Source: Periconia sp. R9002 (lineage: Eukaryota; Ascomycota; Dothideomycetes; Pleosporales; Periconiaceae). Taken from it: DNA of 64,000 nucleotides. The DNA lies in the NCBI GenBank assembly GCA_023627715.1, contig JAMAHW010000132.1, positions 1 to 64,000 of the forward strand. Reading direction: 5' to 3'. Every line of letters starts with the position of its first letter. Position 1 is the first letter of the stretch. Shown here in pieces: positions 24,175 to 35,884 of this stretch. A program made the position numbers and the translations under genes. The notes under the pieces were generated by a model, which worked only from the letters and a program-made list of their open reading frames with translations, had not been told where the DNA came from and ran no database searches.

Positions 24175-25895
24175 GTCGACCCCTACCCAACCATGGTCTC
24201 TCAAATTGCGAAAGGGCTCGAATCGGCGACGCAAATCAGGGCAGCAGAGGCAAGCACCGTCAAGGGGAACGAGAGGACAGCAGGCCAATCAGCCCGTCAG
24301 TAGTGGAGATAAGGCCTTTGGAGAGGTTCAACACAGTTTCAATCGAGGCGGCAAGGGTGGCAGGAGACAACTCACACACGGTGAAGCTCGTCTACCAAAA
24401 GCTGCGTGCGGGCCAATAACAAGAGCGGGAACCGGCTAAGGGCCCAAGTCTGCAATCCGGACGGTGGTTTCAGGCCGAACTGGCTCACGCGTATAAGAAA
24501 GGCGAGTAGGCACAACAGCAGACGGAATGCGACGGTGCGTTTGGGGGGTGCAGAGAGGGAGAGAGGAAGTCTGGCAAAGTCTGGAGACTGCTGCGGCGTG
24601 TGGAGGGACGGGTCAGTGGATGTTGGACCGCGGACAGTGACTGGGTCTGACTGGATAAGATGAGGTAGGTGGTGGGAGTAAGCGTGGGCGTGGGCGCGGG
24701 TGTGGGCGTGGGTGTGGGTGGGCGAGGCACGACACACAGCTCAGCACCAACAGCAGCAAAACACAGTCGTGAGTGGGGATTGAGTGAGGGACTTGAGTGC
24801 GCCGGCTAGCGATCTGCGGAGACACGGGAAGGGTAGGGTAGGGTGCCTGGCCTGGGTGCCTGGGAATAGCCCACGGCGATGGGATACTGGATTGGAGGGC
24901 AGGCCAGGCTCGACTTGTTGGCCATCGACCGTTGCTTCCGGACCTCCCCCGGCACAATTGGCGGGGACTAGCTTCCAGAAGCTATCGGATGCTGCAGTCG
25001 ATATTGCTGGATTGATTTCGCCAATGCGAGAATAGGGAGAAGATAGCATGAAGTAGATGGGGATAGACGTTGGACAGAGAAAAAAAGGGACAAGAAATAG
25101 GGGACCACTTGATGAGGCGTAAAGATGAAGCTATCATCTTTTCACACCGACGGAAGTGAGCATTTATATCTATGTAACACACAGTTTCGCAAAAAGTACC
25201 CATACCCCGTAGCAGATCACCGTCCTATCACGACATTCGCCTTCGGCTGTCTTTATTGTTTTGTTTTGACTCCTTCATTTTGTCGTTCGAGGGATCCAAA
25301 ACAACATGCAATGACGACTCAGTACTCGACTTTATCGAGGCACGAGTCATATACTTCAAAGTACACCACCATCCGGCAGCTCAGCCGCAACCGGCCAGTT
25401 TTGCATCCATATCAAGGCTTGACCTTGGTACTCTGCTACTCTAGGTAGACTAACGAATTGACTAATATTCAACCATTGTTGGTATTGGCTTGTGATGGTC
25501 TAGGTCCTCCTATAGTCCGCCATGCATGCTTCACTTTGCAAAAGTACCAGTCGCACCAACAGAATCATTTACAAAAAAATGTTGGAAAGCAATCCCCGTA
25601 TTCGTGCAGCAACCCTAACATGAAGACGCACAGCGTGAAATGAGCAGTGTCACGGCTTCGAGGATGTGACAGGTTGATATTATTCCCCCAGCACATTGGA
25701 CGAATCGCCCCATCCCTGGCGTGCGCACCCTTTTAGGACATGCACCAACCACCAACCACCAAACACCACCACCACCCTTTCACGGTCACCATTGCTTCTG
25801 CTGCGCCCTCACCTCGGCCTAACTCGCTTCTCTCCTTGTTTATTTGTTTGTCTGTTTGTTTGTTTCCCAACGCGTCACTGCGATACTCCCTTGAG
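24175..25895. promoter_or_regulatory. divergent intergenic region, Rho GEF / TERT
   Basis: These 1.7 kb between two divergent genes contain no supported ORF. A G/T-rich GTGGGC-type repeat occupies 24681-24723. Just before the TERT start there are CAACCACC repeats and tttgtttgtttg runs (about 25835-25865), probably in the TERT 5' UTR. Confidence 0.4.
24681..24723 (+). repeat. GTGGGC-type simple repeat
   Basis: Variants of gtgggc, gcgggt and gtgggt repeat about seven times. The tract is G-rich on the plus strand and lies in the divergent promoter region of the Rho GEF and TERT genes. Confidence 0.7.
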
Positions 25896-25916
25896 ATGGC
25901 CCTTTCGTCAACATGA
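25896..25916 (+). promoter_or_regulatory. six-codon uORF overlapping the TERT start
   Basis: ATG GCC CTT TCG TCA ACA TGA encodes MALSST. Its TGA overlaps the TERT ATG in the sequence ATGA (25913-25916). The uORF start has G at -3 and +4; the TERT start has A at -3. Such overlap permits termination-reinitiation. Its use in vivo is inference. Confidence 0.55.
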
Positions 25917-28900
25917 AGAGAAAGGCCAACGACAACAACCATGCCTACGTCGGTAGTAGACCTCCCAAGAGGCCTCGGCAAGCCGCCGGCCAATCTCCCA
26001 CCGCCACACCTTCATGCATCCAGCATCCTGTGCTTAGTCGTCTGTATCCCAAAGTGGTTTCCCTACGACACTATCTGCTGTCCCGGTTGCCCGCATCGTC
26101 AAAAAACAGGCGCCGAAAGATTGCTCACTTGGGTGTACAGCAAGGCTCTCAACAGCAAGATAACCACACCGCATCACATGGGATTGATACCGAATTGGGC
26201 AAATTGCTTGACGCGACTTTAATCGGTGTGGTGTCTAAACACGTCACGGATGACACCGCCGCCACCACCATTGCGAAAGAGCGCGACCAGGACCTCAAGA
26301 CTTTTTCCCAGCATCTCTCCTCCTCAGGTACCACTGGCGGCACCTTTAAGCCGGGCTATTTTGTGCATCCAGAGGTGAGCTATTACCTAATCATCTACCA
26401 ATTGTGCCTCCTATCCTTACTGCCCCTACTTTGAAAGATTCTTAGGTTCTGCAATCATGGAATTCTTAAATGCTAAATAAAGATAGGTTGTGGATTTTGT
26501 AATATGGCGGCTATTCCATAGATGCACATCATACCGGCCCTCTCATTTACTTTGCCACGGATTCCAGCGCTCCAGCGCTCCCGGCCCTCAAAAGACTGCT
26601 CATGCCATACCCGGACTATTCTCCTATATCAAGAATACTAATGTGGAAACTGTGAAAAACTCAGCATGGTGTCGCCTCCACGCTTTACTGGGCAAACCCG
26701 GCGAAGGCATCATTGTAGATTTACTGACGGACTGTGGCATCTTCTCCCCTCTGGACGGAGGCCATGCCAACTATTTTCAGTTGAGCGGTTTCCCTCTTTC
26801 CGAGTTGAAAGATGAAACTGCTGCTCCCAACAGCGCAATCGCGACAAAGAAAAGTTTAGGTGCAGACAGTGAGGTTCGCAAAGCGGGCTCCATCAGCTTT
26901 GTTCGAAATCGCATGTTTTATGCGCGTGCGGCTCTCAATGGGAAAACAGGCGTCCGCTTTGGATTGCGCCATATACGTAGGTATATCATGAATCATTTGA
27001 AAGCAATAACATTGACTGTCAGCCAGACGTGTTGAATCGATTTCCGGATCTTCATGATAAACAGCAAACAATACATATCTTGCGACACATATTCCCTCGT
27101 CAATATGGTCTTCACAATGTCTTTACCTCGAAAGTGGACAAGAGGGAAACCTCGATGGCTTTTCAAGACTATACACTACGCGAAAAGGAAATTTATACAG
27201 TCATGTCCCGTACCCTTGGTGAAGAAGTAAGCAACCCTGCTCAGGTTGCTCGATGGAAATCGCACGTGCCCAAAAGACTGCGAGGAGAAGCAATTGCGTT
27301 GGTCGAGAAGATGCGCAAACTCAACAAACGGTGTTCGTACATGGAGTTACTGCGCCATTACTGCCCCGTCGAGGTAACCAAATCGAAACGTGCAATATCA
27401 ACAACAACAGGCATACTGACAACTTCAGGGTCTGCCCCTATCATCTAAATCGGGGTGGAGAAAAAGCACATTGCAGCCGACGGCGAACCCTCCACTGCCC
27501 GCAGCCGATGGATCGAAAGAAAGTGTACCTCGCCCACACAAGACCCGGACGGTGGAGCAAACCTGTTTCACAGATTTAGCATGTCCCACAGCGCATGTAT
27601 CCGCGTTTTGTCGAGCTGTGATGGCCAAAGTCATACCGCATGGATTCTGGGGTTGCGAGCACAACAGGAACATCATCACGTATTGGGTCGACCAATTCAT
27701 TTGCCTCCGCAAGCTCGAAAACCTAAACCTGCATCAGGTCACGCAGAAGCTCCAGGTAGGGCGGTGTTCCTGACATATCAACAAGGATATTATGTTTATA
27801 GCCTTGCAGATTTCGAGTTTAGCCTGGCTCCGACCACCTGGTCAAGGCACCACCAACAACAACATGGCCAAATCCGATTCTGATAAGCGCCTTGAGATTT
27901 TCTTGGAATTTGTGTATTGGGTCTTTGATTCCTTTTTGGTGCCCTTGGTCCGCTCCAACTTTCACGTGACGGAATCCAACGTGCACCGCAATCGCCTGTT
28001 CTACTTTCGTCACGATGTGTGGAAAATGCTCGCCGAGCCGTCTCTTACGAGCCTCAGGCTCAATGTATACGAGGAGATGGCAACAGAGCGCGCGACGAAG
28101 CTGCTTGCTGTGCGATCCCTGGGGTTCAGCAAGATTCGGCTGTTGCCCAAACAGAAGGGCGTGCGACTGATCACCAACCTTAAAAGAAGACAGCTAGTCA
28201 CACGAAATGGTACGACATTGCTTGGCAGGAGCATCAACTCGGTTATGGGACCCGTGTTCAACATCTTAACGTTTGAAAAGGTAAGCAAGTCCCTGTTCTT
28301 GAACTCCTATCATTGACTAGGTGCAGTCGCTACAACCTGAGAAATTCGGGAGCTCGCTGTTCTCCGTGGGCGACATGAGACCTAAATTGTCTGCCTTTAA
28401 AGAATCGCTGCGAGAACAAGGTCTGTTTGGACAGCCTTTGTATTTTGCAAAAGTCGATGTCCAGTCGTGCTTCGACACCATTCCCCAAAAGCGTCTGCTT
28501 AGCATGATTGAAAGCTTACTATCCATGCCGGAATATCAAACCGAGAAGCATGTAGAGGTCAGTCCGCTTGGTGAGTTGCAGCGACTGAACGGGCAATACG
28601 TGAATCCGTTACCTTTCAAGCGCTATGTTGCGCATGGTGGAGCCGCAGACGGATCGATTCCCTTTGACCGTGTGGTGCAGGAGAAATTTGTCGGGGCAAA
28701 GTCTAACACCATCTTTGTGCATACCGCTGCACAACATGTTGAGACCAAGCATGACCTGATGCAGCTCCTTCGCGAACACGTGGAGCGCAACATTGTAAGC
28801 ATCGGCAAGAAGTTTTACCGCCAGAAGAATGGCATTCCGCAGGGTTCAGTGCTCTCAACCATCCTTTGCAATTTCTTTTATGCGCAACTCGAACAGGACA

Positions 28901-30356
28901 TTCTGGGGTTTGCACGTGGCAGTGACAGTCTGCTGCTACGATTGCTCGACGACTTTTGTCTAATCACGGTGAATCGCGAGCACGCGGAAAGGTTTGTAAA
29001 TGTTATGCATCGTGGACAGCCCGAGTATGGGGTCGTAGTCAAGGCATCTAAATCGCTGGCAAACTTCGACGTGGTTACTGAAGACGGCAGCAGCATCGCC
29101 AAATGCGGTTCGGAAGTACGGTTTCCCTACTGTGGCGTTCTCATTGACATGCACACCCTGGATGTCAGCAAGAATCCGGAACGCGGAGCACTGACTAGTA
29201 AGTACAATTTCCTTATTTCCAAGGCAGAGGTCCCTGTCGGGAAGGATTCGGAAGGGATTGCGTACAGTGTTGAGACGCGAGCAAGACTAAAATGATTGGT
29301 GGCAGATACATCGGATGCTTTGACGGTCGATTTGGGAAAGGTAGCAGGGCAGACATTTCATCGGAAAGCACTCAAGTAAGTCGATCCTTGACAAAGTGCC
29401 CTCGGCCTTGAATTGCGAAAGCGACTACGTAGGATTGAGCTAGCTGGCTAGCCTCATTGGAAAAAGGATGGAAGCAGCAAAAAGCAAGTTTGGGGCCCAC
29501 GACTAACTAGAACCAGTGCGTTCAAAATCCAGTTACAGGCCATGTTCATCGACACGTCGTTCAACAGCGTGGCCACGGTGCTAGCCAACTTGTACCAAAG
29601 CTTCCTCGAAGCGGCGGTGAGAAGCTTTGAATACGGGCGTAGCATGGCCAAGAGCAGGCCGATACACCCCAGGTTGCTTATCAGTACGTTCGTTCGTGGA
29701 AATCCCCAAGCCCCCTGCCTGAGGAAGAGTTACATCAAAGTACTGTAATTCGTTGCTGTACCACATGTAGCAATTCTGAATCGACAAGCCCCTCAGATGT
29801 CTAAATATCTGTCTGGGGTCGCTGCAGCGTCGATCACGCGCCGTCCCAAGTTAACCCTGTCGAACATCAATCAACTTCCATGGCTTCCAGACTGACGAGC
29901 GTAAACCATTTGTACAGGAACTGTGGAGAGTATCATCGCACTTGCCTACGTGCTACTGCACCGAAGAACGCGCAACAAGGCTTCGCAGGCAGCCGAGCAG
30001 CTGCGCGGTGGCATTACTCGACGGCACATACAATGGTAAGTCGTAGTTCCGAAGTTGGTCCCCACAAGAGTGCAAACATGAACGCATTAAATAGCAGTGT
30101 GCACTATGGCCTGACCTAGTGGCCGTTCCCCAGGAAGAGGCTGAGTATGAGACGGCCATTTGTAACTGCGCAGTGCTGATGCAATCAAACCCACGATAGG
30201 CTGGCCTGCAAGGCCTTCGAAGCTGTGTTTCAGCAGCGCCAGACGCAGCACCGAATTCTGCTCGAGTGGCTTCGCGGCTCGTTAGCGGCGGTCCGCCTGT
30301 CAAAAGATGTGGAGAGAAGCATCCTCGAGGCGGCCGTCGCTTGGCAAGCTGGTTAA
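25913..30356 (+). CDS. TERT: telomerase reverse transcriptase (TERT)
   Basis: Ten exons splice in phase into 1159 aa: 25913-26374, 26487-26976, 27027-27373, 27429-27755, 27810-28280, 28327-29197, 29306-29375, 29517-29683, 29918-30035 and 30200-30356. The CP motif (SYMELLRHYCP, about 421-431) and QFP motif end in LNLHQVTQKLQ-ISSLAWL. The T motif is FHVTESNVHRNRLFYFRHDV (about 593-612). Reverse transcriptase motifs 1/2 (IRLLPKQKGVRLITNL), A (LYFAKVDVQSCFDTIP, Asp743), B (NGIPQGSVLS), C (LLRLLDDF, Asp907/908), D (YGVVVKASKSLANF) and the primer grip (FPYCGVLID) are complete. All three catalytic aspartates are present. A thumb/CTE of about 170 residues follows (FHRKALN-AFKIQLQAMFIDTSFN; IQW-LACKAF). 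The enzyme extends TTAGGG telomeres with its RNA subunit, which was not found here. Exon 6 may start at 28321 instead of 28327. Confidence 0.95.
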
Positions 30357-31491
30357 CAGTTCGGTGACAGGCTCGGCACCTATGTAGCGATTCAGAATAT
30401 GTAGGGTGTTTGGGTTGTAACTTGGTAGACTGTAGTGTACCAGAGATCTTAGGTGCAGCTGGGGCAGAGCGGTGGCCGGTAGCAGGGAGTAGAGGATGTG
30501 CAGGAGGTGCTTGTCAACCTATCAGGGACGGGATTGACATCAATGACGGGCAGGCACTATTATCACAAACCTTGCCGCCTCGCTTTTACTGATCCAATAT
30601 TTTGACCGTGGTGTAGACAAGGCTGCTGGGCCGTGATGGACATTGATACGTGCAGTAGCAGCGGGAGCAGTGCTATCTAGAAGACACACCGCTCGCAATG
30701 GCTGCAGTAAAGCCGTAGAAATGCCTTGGTGATTGGCCTGGGGGGCTGTGGCCGGGGGTGGTTCGTGATGTCAAGCCCGTTGGACAGCGGCGGGATCCAG
30801 CCACACCAGCCTTGAGTTTCACTCTCCAACACGGCGGCATCTGGAGACGCTGGATCATCCCCCTCTAATAGATCAAGTCCGGCTCCCCCGGCCAGCCTGA
30901 GGACGTTTGGCATCGACAAGTGATACTTGACTTTCTCTCCACCCAGTTGCCGCGCGCAAAACAAGCAAAAAACATCCACCCTCACTTCACCATCCACCCA
31001 ACCCACTTCCCCACCGAGCAGCAAACCATCGCGGCCAGACCGCTTTGCACAACTGCACTCGACCCGTCGCTCATTCCAAGTCTTATGTCACTGCTTTCCT
31101 GCTGAACCCGCAAATCGAGCAGGGGCAGGGGCATGCTCGCCTCCAGTCAGGGGCTTAGCTCATTTACTTGCCCGAAATTGCTTCTCCCCCAACCGTCGAG
31201 ATGCCCACAGCGCTCTTTGCACACCATCAACACCACGCTTTTCGCCAGGCTCACGGCGACGACGTCCACTACATTCATCCCTCCTACGCAAAGACCCTGT
31301 ACATTATTTCCGAGCATGATTATGTCCACTCGTTGATACCCTCGGAGCGCGTCGCCTGCGCCAAATCCTCACCGCAACACCTCCCGCTACATCATCCTCA
31401 CCTCCAATACAATCCCAACCACAACCCCCGAGTCAACCCGTCTCGCCGCACTCCAGCTGCACACCCGCCCAAGAGGCAGCCACGACCCCTC
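30357..31491. other. intergenic region upstream of TBC gene
   Basis: No supported gene. An ORF in frame with the TBC protein runs back to an ATG at 31201, but its translation (His/Pro-rich) looks like untranslated leader. The region from 30930 is C/A-rich, typical of a fungal 5' UTR or promoter. Confidence 0.4.
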
Positions 31492-33749
31492 ATGACCACT
31501 TTTTCTGCGTACCCGTCCGCCGCCAATATGGCCCTCTCCGGCGGCCCACCCGGCAGCCCGCCCGACCTGACCAACTCCAAGTCGAGCAAGTCTTCGAGTC
31601 TTCACTCCTCCAACATCTCAGATGTCATGGGTCCCAGCGATCTCTCACACTTTGAAGATATCAACTTGGACGACATCCAAGGCCCCGGTGCCTTCCCTAT
31701 TCCGTTATCTCCCAGCCATCGCGTGCTCTTTGAAAGTTCACGTCCAGCGCCCCCGACGAGCAGAAACAGTGCTCCGCATTCATTCCGCGACCTGACCGGA
31801 GGCAAGAAATCTCGGAACCTCAATTTAGCTGCATCGGCCAACAATGCAGCCGCCCGATCTCACACTCAGCTTAATGCCCCGGGTCAGTTGAGGCGGGGGT
31901 TCACATCTCCTTCAGCCCCCATGCTCAGCAACGTTTCCAGTCTGGCGGCCCCTGGACGTCGCTCTCGCTCGCCTTCGCCAGCAAACTCGCAGAGATCGTT
32001 TACTTCTGCTCCGCGAACTCTTTCCCGCAAGAGCTCTCGCACGCAGGAGACTTCACCCTCCAGTACACCCATGAATCCTAGGAGGCAATCATGGCAGACT
32101 GCAGCGAGAAAGACGGCAAAAGAGCGTGAAGCTGAGTGCGACGATGAAGGAGACGACGACCTCCCTGAAGATGCCATCATCTGGAATGTGCCCATCTCGC
32201 CTCGCCCGGTACAAGAGCGATCCCCGGCTGCCTCGTCTTGCGGAAGCCCACCCAATAACCCCAGCCCTCTCATGAGCCGTCCCACTTCATCGAGAGAAAA
32301 CTCGCTCTCGGCCAAGACCTCGCCCGCTCCTTCCGACCGCCGTGCTTCCTCACAGCCGCCTCCGATACCCGAAGATAAAGAGGACCTGCCTCCGCAGCCA
32401 TTGAGCCGCCAACGGACACAAACCTGGCAGACTACTTACACAACGCTGGACGCAGATGCGAAGAAGCTCACTGAGGCTCTAGAGGAATACCAGACTGAAA
32501 TCGAGCAGCAGGAGGAGATCAAGCGTCAGCAGACTGGCCTTTCGCGCTCTGCGTCGGTGGACAGGCCGGTCGAGTCGAAGCGGAAGGTGGTCTCGCTTCC
32601 ACCCATTCGCAAGAGCGACCCTCTGATCGATCCTTTCCAGCCCTCGGTGGAGAAGACCAAGTATCTATCGCGCACAAGACCATCGTGGTTGCCACCCAAA
32701 GACCCCAAGGAAGAGAAGAAGCACCTCAAGGAGTATCAGCGAATGTTGGCTCGCATTGAAGAGGCTGGTAAGTTTTTTAGTAACTGTCGTGCCAGTAGTC
32801 CTACTAACGAGTGACAGAACGTCTCGAGGCTGAGCGACAAGCGCGCGAGGCTGAATCACGCGAAAAAGCCGAACGCATCAAAGCTGAATACTGGTCTACC
32901 CTCCTTCTACCCAACTGGGACACTGAGATGGTCAACCCTGAGCTCAAGGGCTCGCACCGAAAGATGTGGTGGAACGGGATTCCGCCCAAGCTACGCGGTG
33001 CAGTCTGGAAGAAGGCAATTGCTAATGAGCTGGAGGTTACTGCGACCACCTACAGCGTGGCACTGAAGAAAGCGAAGATACAGATCAAGGACCACGCGGA
33101 TGCAGCCTTCAGCGGTCGATATGCGAAGATTATCGAGAACTCAAAAACCGTTTTCCCAGACCTGAAGATGTTCGCACCCAAGACGGAAGAAGCCCCAGAG
33201 CAGCCGCTCCACGAGGAACTCATCAACATCTGCATTGCCTACAGCGCATACCGCCCGGACGTCGACACCACCAACGGGATCCATCACATCGCCGCTCTCT
33301 TTCTACTTAATATGAGCGCGGCTGACTCCTTCATTACGCTCTCGAACCTTCTCAACCGCCCGCTTCCACTTTCCTTCCTCATCCGCGATCCCTCCGCAAT
33401 CACCGCAGCATACGACACTACTCTCCACGCTCTGTCTCAAAAGACGCCTTCTCTCGCGACTCGCCTCGCCGAACTCCGCGCAGAGCCCTATGACTACCTT
33501 CTCTCCATGTATAGCTCGCTATTTTGCGATCGCCTTTCTGTCGAGCACGCGGCGCGGTTGATGGATGTGTATACCGTCGAAGGCGACAAGATCCCGCCCC
33601 GCGTGGCGGTCGCGCTTATGACTATCCTCGAGACATCTTGCCTCAGCGGTGGTGTCGAGGACGTCGTGAAAGTTTTGAGGGAAAAGCCGATCCGTGCGAC
33701 ACCGGATGAGTTTATGGGCAAGGTTTATGAGGCTGGGAAGAGCTCGTAA
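31492..33749 (+). CDS. TBC-domain protein, divergent RabGAP (TBC1D12/14-like)
   Basis: Exons 31492-32767 and 32818-33749 encode 735 aa (832 aa if the in-frame ATG at 31201 is used). Residues 1 to about 400 are Ser/Pro-rich and disordered. A helical Glu/Lys segment precedes a TBC domain at about 455-720. The entry motif NPELKGSHRKMWWNGIPPKL-RGAVW is characteristic of the TBC1D12/14 branch. TBC proteins normally accelerate GTP hydrolysis by Rabs with an Arg finger (IxxDxxRTFP) and a Gln finger (YxQG). Here these read NSKTVFPDLKMF and RPDVDTTNGIHHIA, so Lys and Asn stand in the two catalytic places. It may be a non-catalytic Rab-binding protein. The intron has a GTAAGT donor and a CTAAC branch. 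Confidence 0.83.
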
Positions 33750-35640
33750 CGCCAGCCTTGGCCAAGTCGGACCGCGAATCGCCAACCACAACCAGCAAAT
33801 TATGCTTCCAGAGCACAGCACAGCACAGGAAACACCATAAAAAAAGTACGGGATGATGAATTGCTACGAAAAACCACGAACACTTATTCTTTTTTCGCCT
33901 TTTCTCTGGGGTTTTTTTTTTCTTTTTCCCCCCCGTTAAACCACCAATCGGCGCATATCCTGCACAAAGCATTTTCTACGGCGTTTTTATCATCGTTTCT
34001 TCTTTGTTATTTTTCGTATCTTTCCTTTTTTGCTGCTGGGCCCCGCTGCTTTTGAATTTTTCAAGCCAGCCTGCCGTCCAGTTCAGCAGCTCCTTATTTT
34101 TTCACTTCTCCACTTTCCTTGATTTTACCTTTACCCACAAATATTCACCTACCGCGAAGGATGAGGATAAGGGTTTACGTACAGAGCGAGAAAAAAAACC
34201 CTTCCTCCCTTTCATTGAAATGTGTAGATTTTTAACTTGTATTGTTTTTATGGGATTTTGGAGAAGAGAGGGATTAAAGGAAAGAAGAGGAGGAAAGGAA
34301 AAGAAAGGAAATCTGGTTGTAACTTGTTTCGGAGTTGTAGATGGGGTTATTCGTGCGCACGGTTAGAGGGGAAGAAGGAAAGAAGAGGAAGAGGGCGATG
34401 GTGTGTGTGGATTACAAGGGATAGGGAATGCGGAGTAAATACTTGACACCTTTTTTTTCTTTTCTTTGTAAAGTGAAGAAGAGAAGGGAAGAAGAGAGGG
34501 AATGGAGATGTGTGTGTATTAGTATTATTACCTTACTTTGCCTTGCCTCTGTATGTTGTTCCGTTCGTTCAACTACATACGTGACTGCTATAATTCCTCC
34601 ATACATACATACAGTTAGTTAATCAGTCCCCGTTGTTCGATTCGCGCTCCTTCCATACACCCCGTCTATGTATGTACATCCCTGTGTACTCTACCGCCAA
34701 CCAATCACGTTACCTATTTATACTAAACCCACTCTTCTTCAAAACGACGCTACAGATTTTTCTATCCGGTACACTTCCTCCTCATTCTAAAATCGTGAGG
34801 CTCTGAGCTCCGCTCGTTCGCTGTTTGGACCAGACGGACGGACGGACGGATAGGGGGTTTCTGGTTTCAGCCTCGCCCCGGTGCGCCGCCGCGCGCGCTA
34901 AGGTGGAGCGGGTGCTTAGAGAGACCCAAACTGTGGAGATTTGAGGGGAATGGAGAGGTGTGTTTGAGGTGTAGTGGGGGGAGTGGTGTTTTGCTTTTTT
35001 TTTTTTCTTTTTTCGCTCGCTTTTCTTTTTTTTAAAAGGGAGGAATGGGATGTGATGTGACAGTCTTTTTTCTGGTAGTGTATGTGGCTAAGGGGAGGGA
35101 AGGAGGTGTACCTGCAGTAGTACATATGTAGGTCAACGTCTGTCCATCCTCGACTAATTTGTCAATAAGTTGAGAGTAAAATGCACATCACACATAGTGT
35201 GGTGACATGGTAGGAGTTATGAGAGGTCGTGTAATACACGTAACCTGCTCCTGTGATGTGTGTAGTTGGGGGGGGGGGTTTGTTTTGGTGGTTTGGGTAG
35301 GTGATGGTACACGGTTGTATGGATTGGATGGAATGATAACTGTGTTGTAGAGCATAAGGATTGAGATGTATTAGAAGAAAAGTAACTCACGATTGGGCGT
35401 GTGATTGTCCTTCGGGTTTGGGTTTCGTTGATTGCTCGTTGAATGCTTAGTATAGAGCGATGTGTTGTAAGTGTCTTGCACGTACATAGTATCACCATGT
35501 CCGTATCTGGACACAATCAACTCTTCTACCCCTTTGCCCCATAAATAGTTATCTGCTCACATTCCTTTCCGCGGAGACTTGAGATCAGCTGAATAGACTT
35601 AAGTACGCCCTGCGTGCCTTCCCTTTTTAATGTAGTAGGG
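33750..35640. other. intergenic region, low complexity
   Basis: No supported gene in 1.9 kb. It contains T-rich and A-rich runs (33890-34050, 34990-35040), four ACGG units near 34833-34850 and an 11-nt G run near 35269. Confidence 0.5.
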
Positions 35641-35884
35641 TAATTGCTCAAGCTCTCACCACACCTCCTCCCCCATACCAAAAACCCAAAAAATCAAAAA
35701 TCAAACCCCTCCCACACCCAGATTCGAACTCCCCACCCCACCCATACAAAAAAAATCCACAAAAAATATAGTGGCGGGGGAGGGGAAATTCATACTCATG
35801 CTCAAATCCCAGCTTTCCAAGCTCCGACATCCTAGGCCTTCAGTACCTAAGACTGGTAGGATTTGTGGATAAAGTAGTATATAT
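35641..35884 (-). repeat. dispersed element, copy 1 (TATA + hairpin core)
   Basis: This segment is homologous to 63361-63587. Read on the minus strand it has TATATAT (35878-35884), 22 nt of spacer, a 23-nt core identical in both copies (35833-35855, containing CTTCAGTACCTAAGACTG on plus), a TTTTTT run about 75 nt further on, a B-box-like GAGTTCGAATCTGG and a GTATGGGGGAGG end block. It could be a small RNA gene copy or a short mobile element. It is not a foldable tRNA: the T-stem does not pair. Confidence 0.5.

Noticed and set aside
25913..30356. Reverse transcriptase motifs as a retrotransposon
   Set aside because: T, CP and QFP motifs, the TERT-type insertion between motifs A and B and the thumb region identify telomerase; no LTR, gag, integrase or RNase H is present.
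31201..31491. Upstream start for the TBC protein at ATG 31201
   Set aside because: The extra 97 residues are His/Pro/Arg-rich and look like translated leader; kept only as an alternative.
35700..35760. tRNA gene suggested by a GTTCGAATC B-box-like block (also at 63425-63450)
   Set aside because: The T-stem bases around the loop do not pair and no acceptor or anticodon arm can be drawn, so it is not a functional tRNA.
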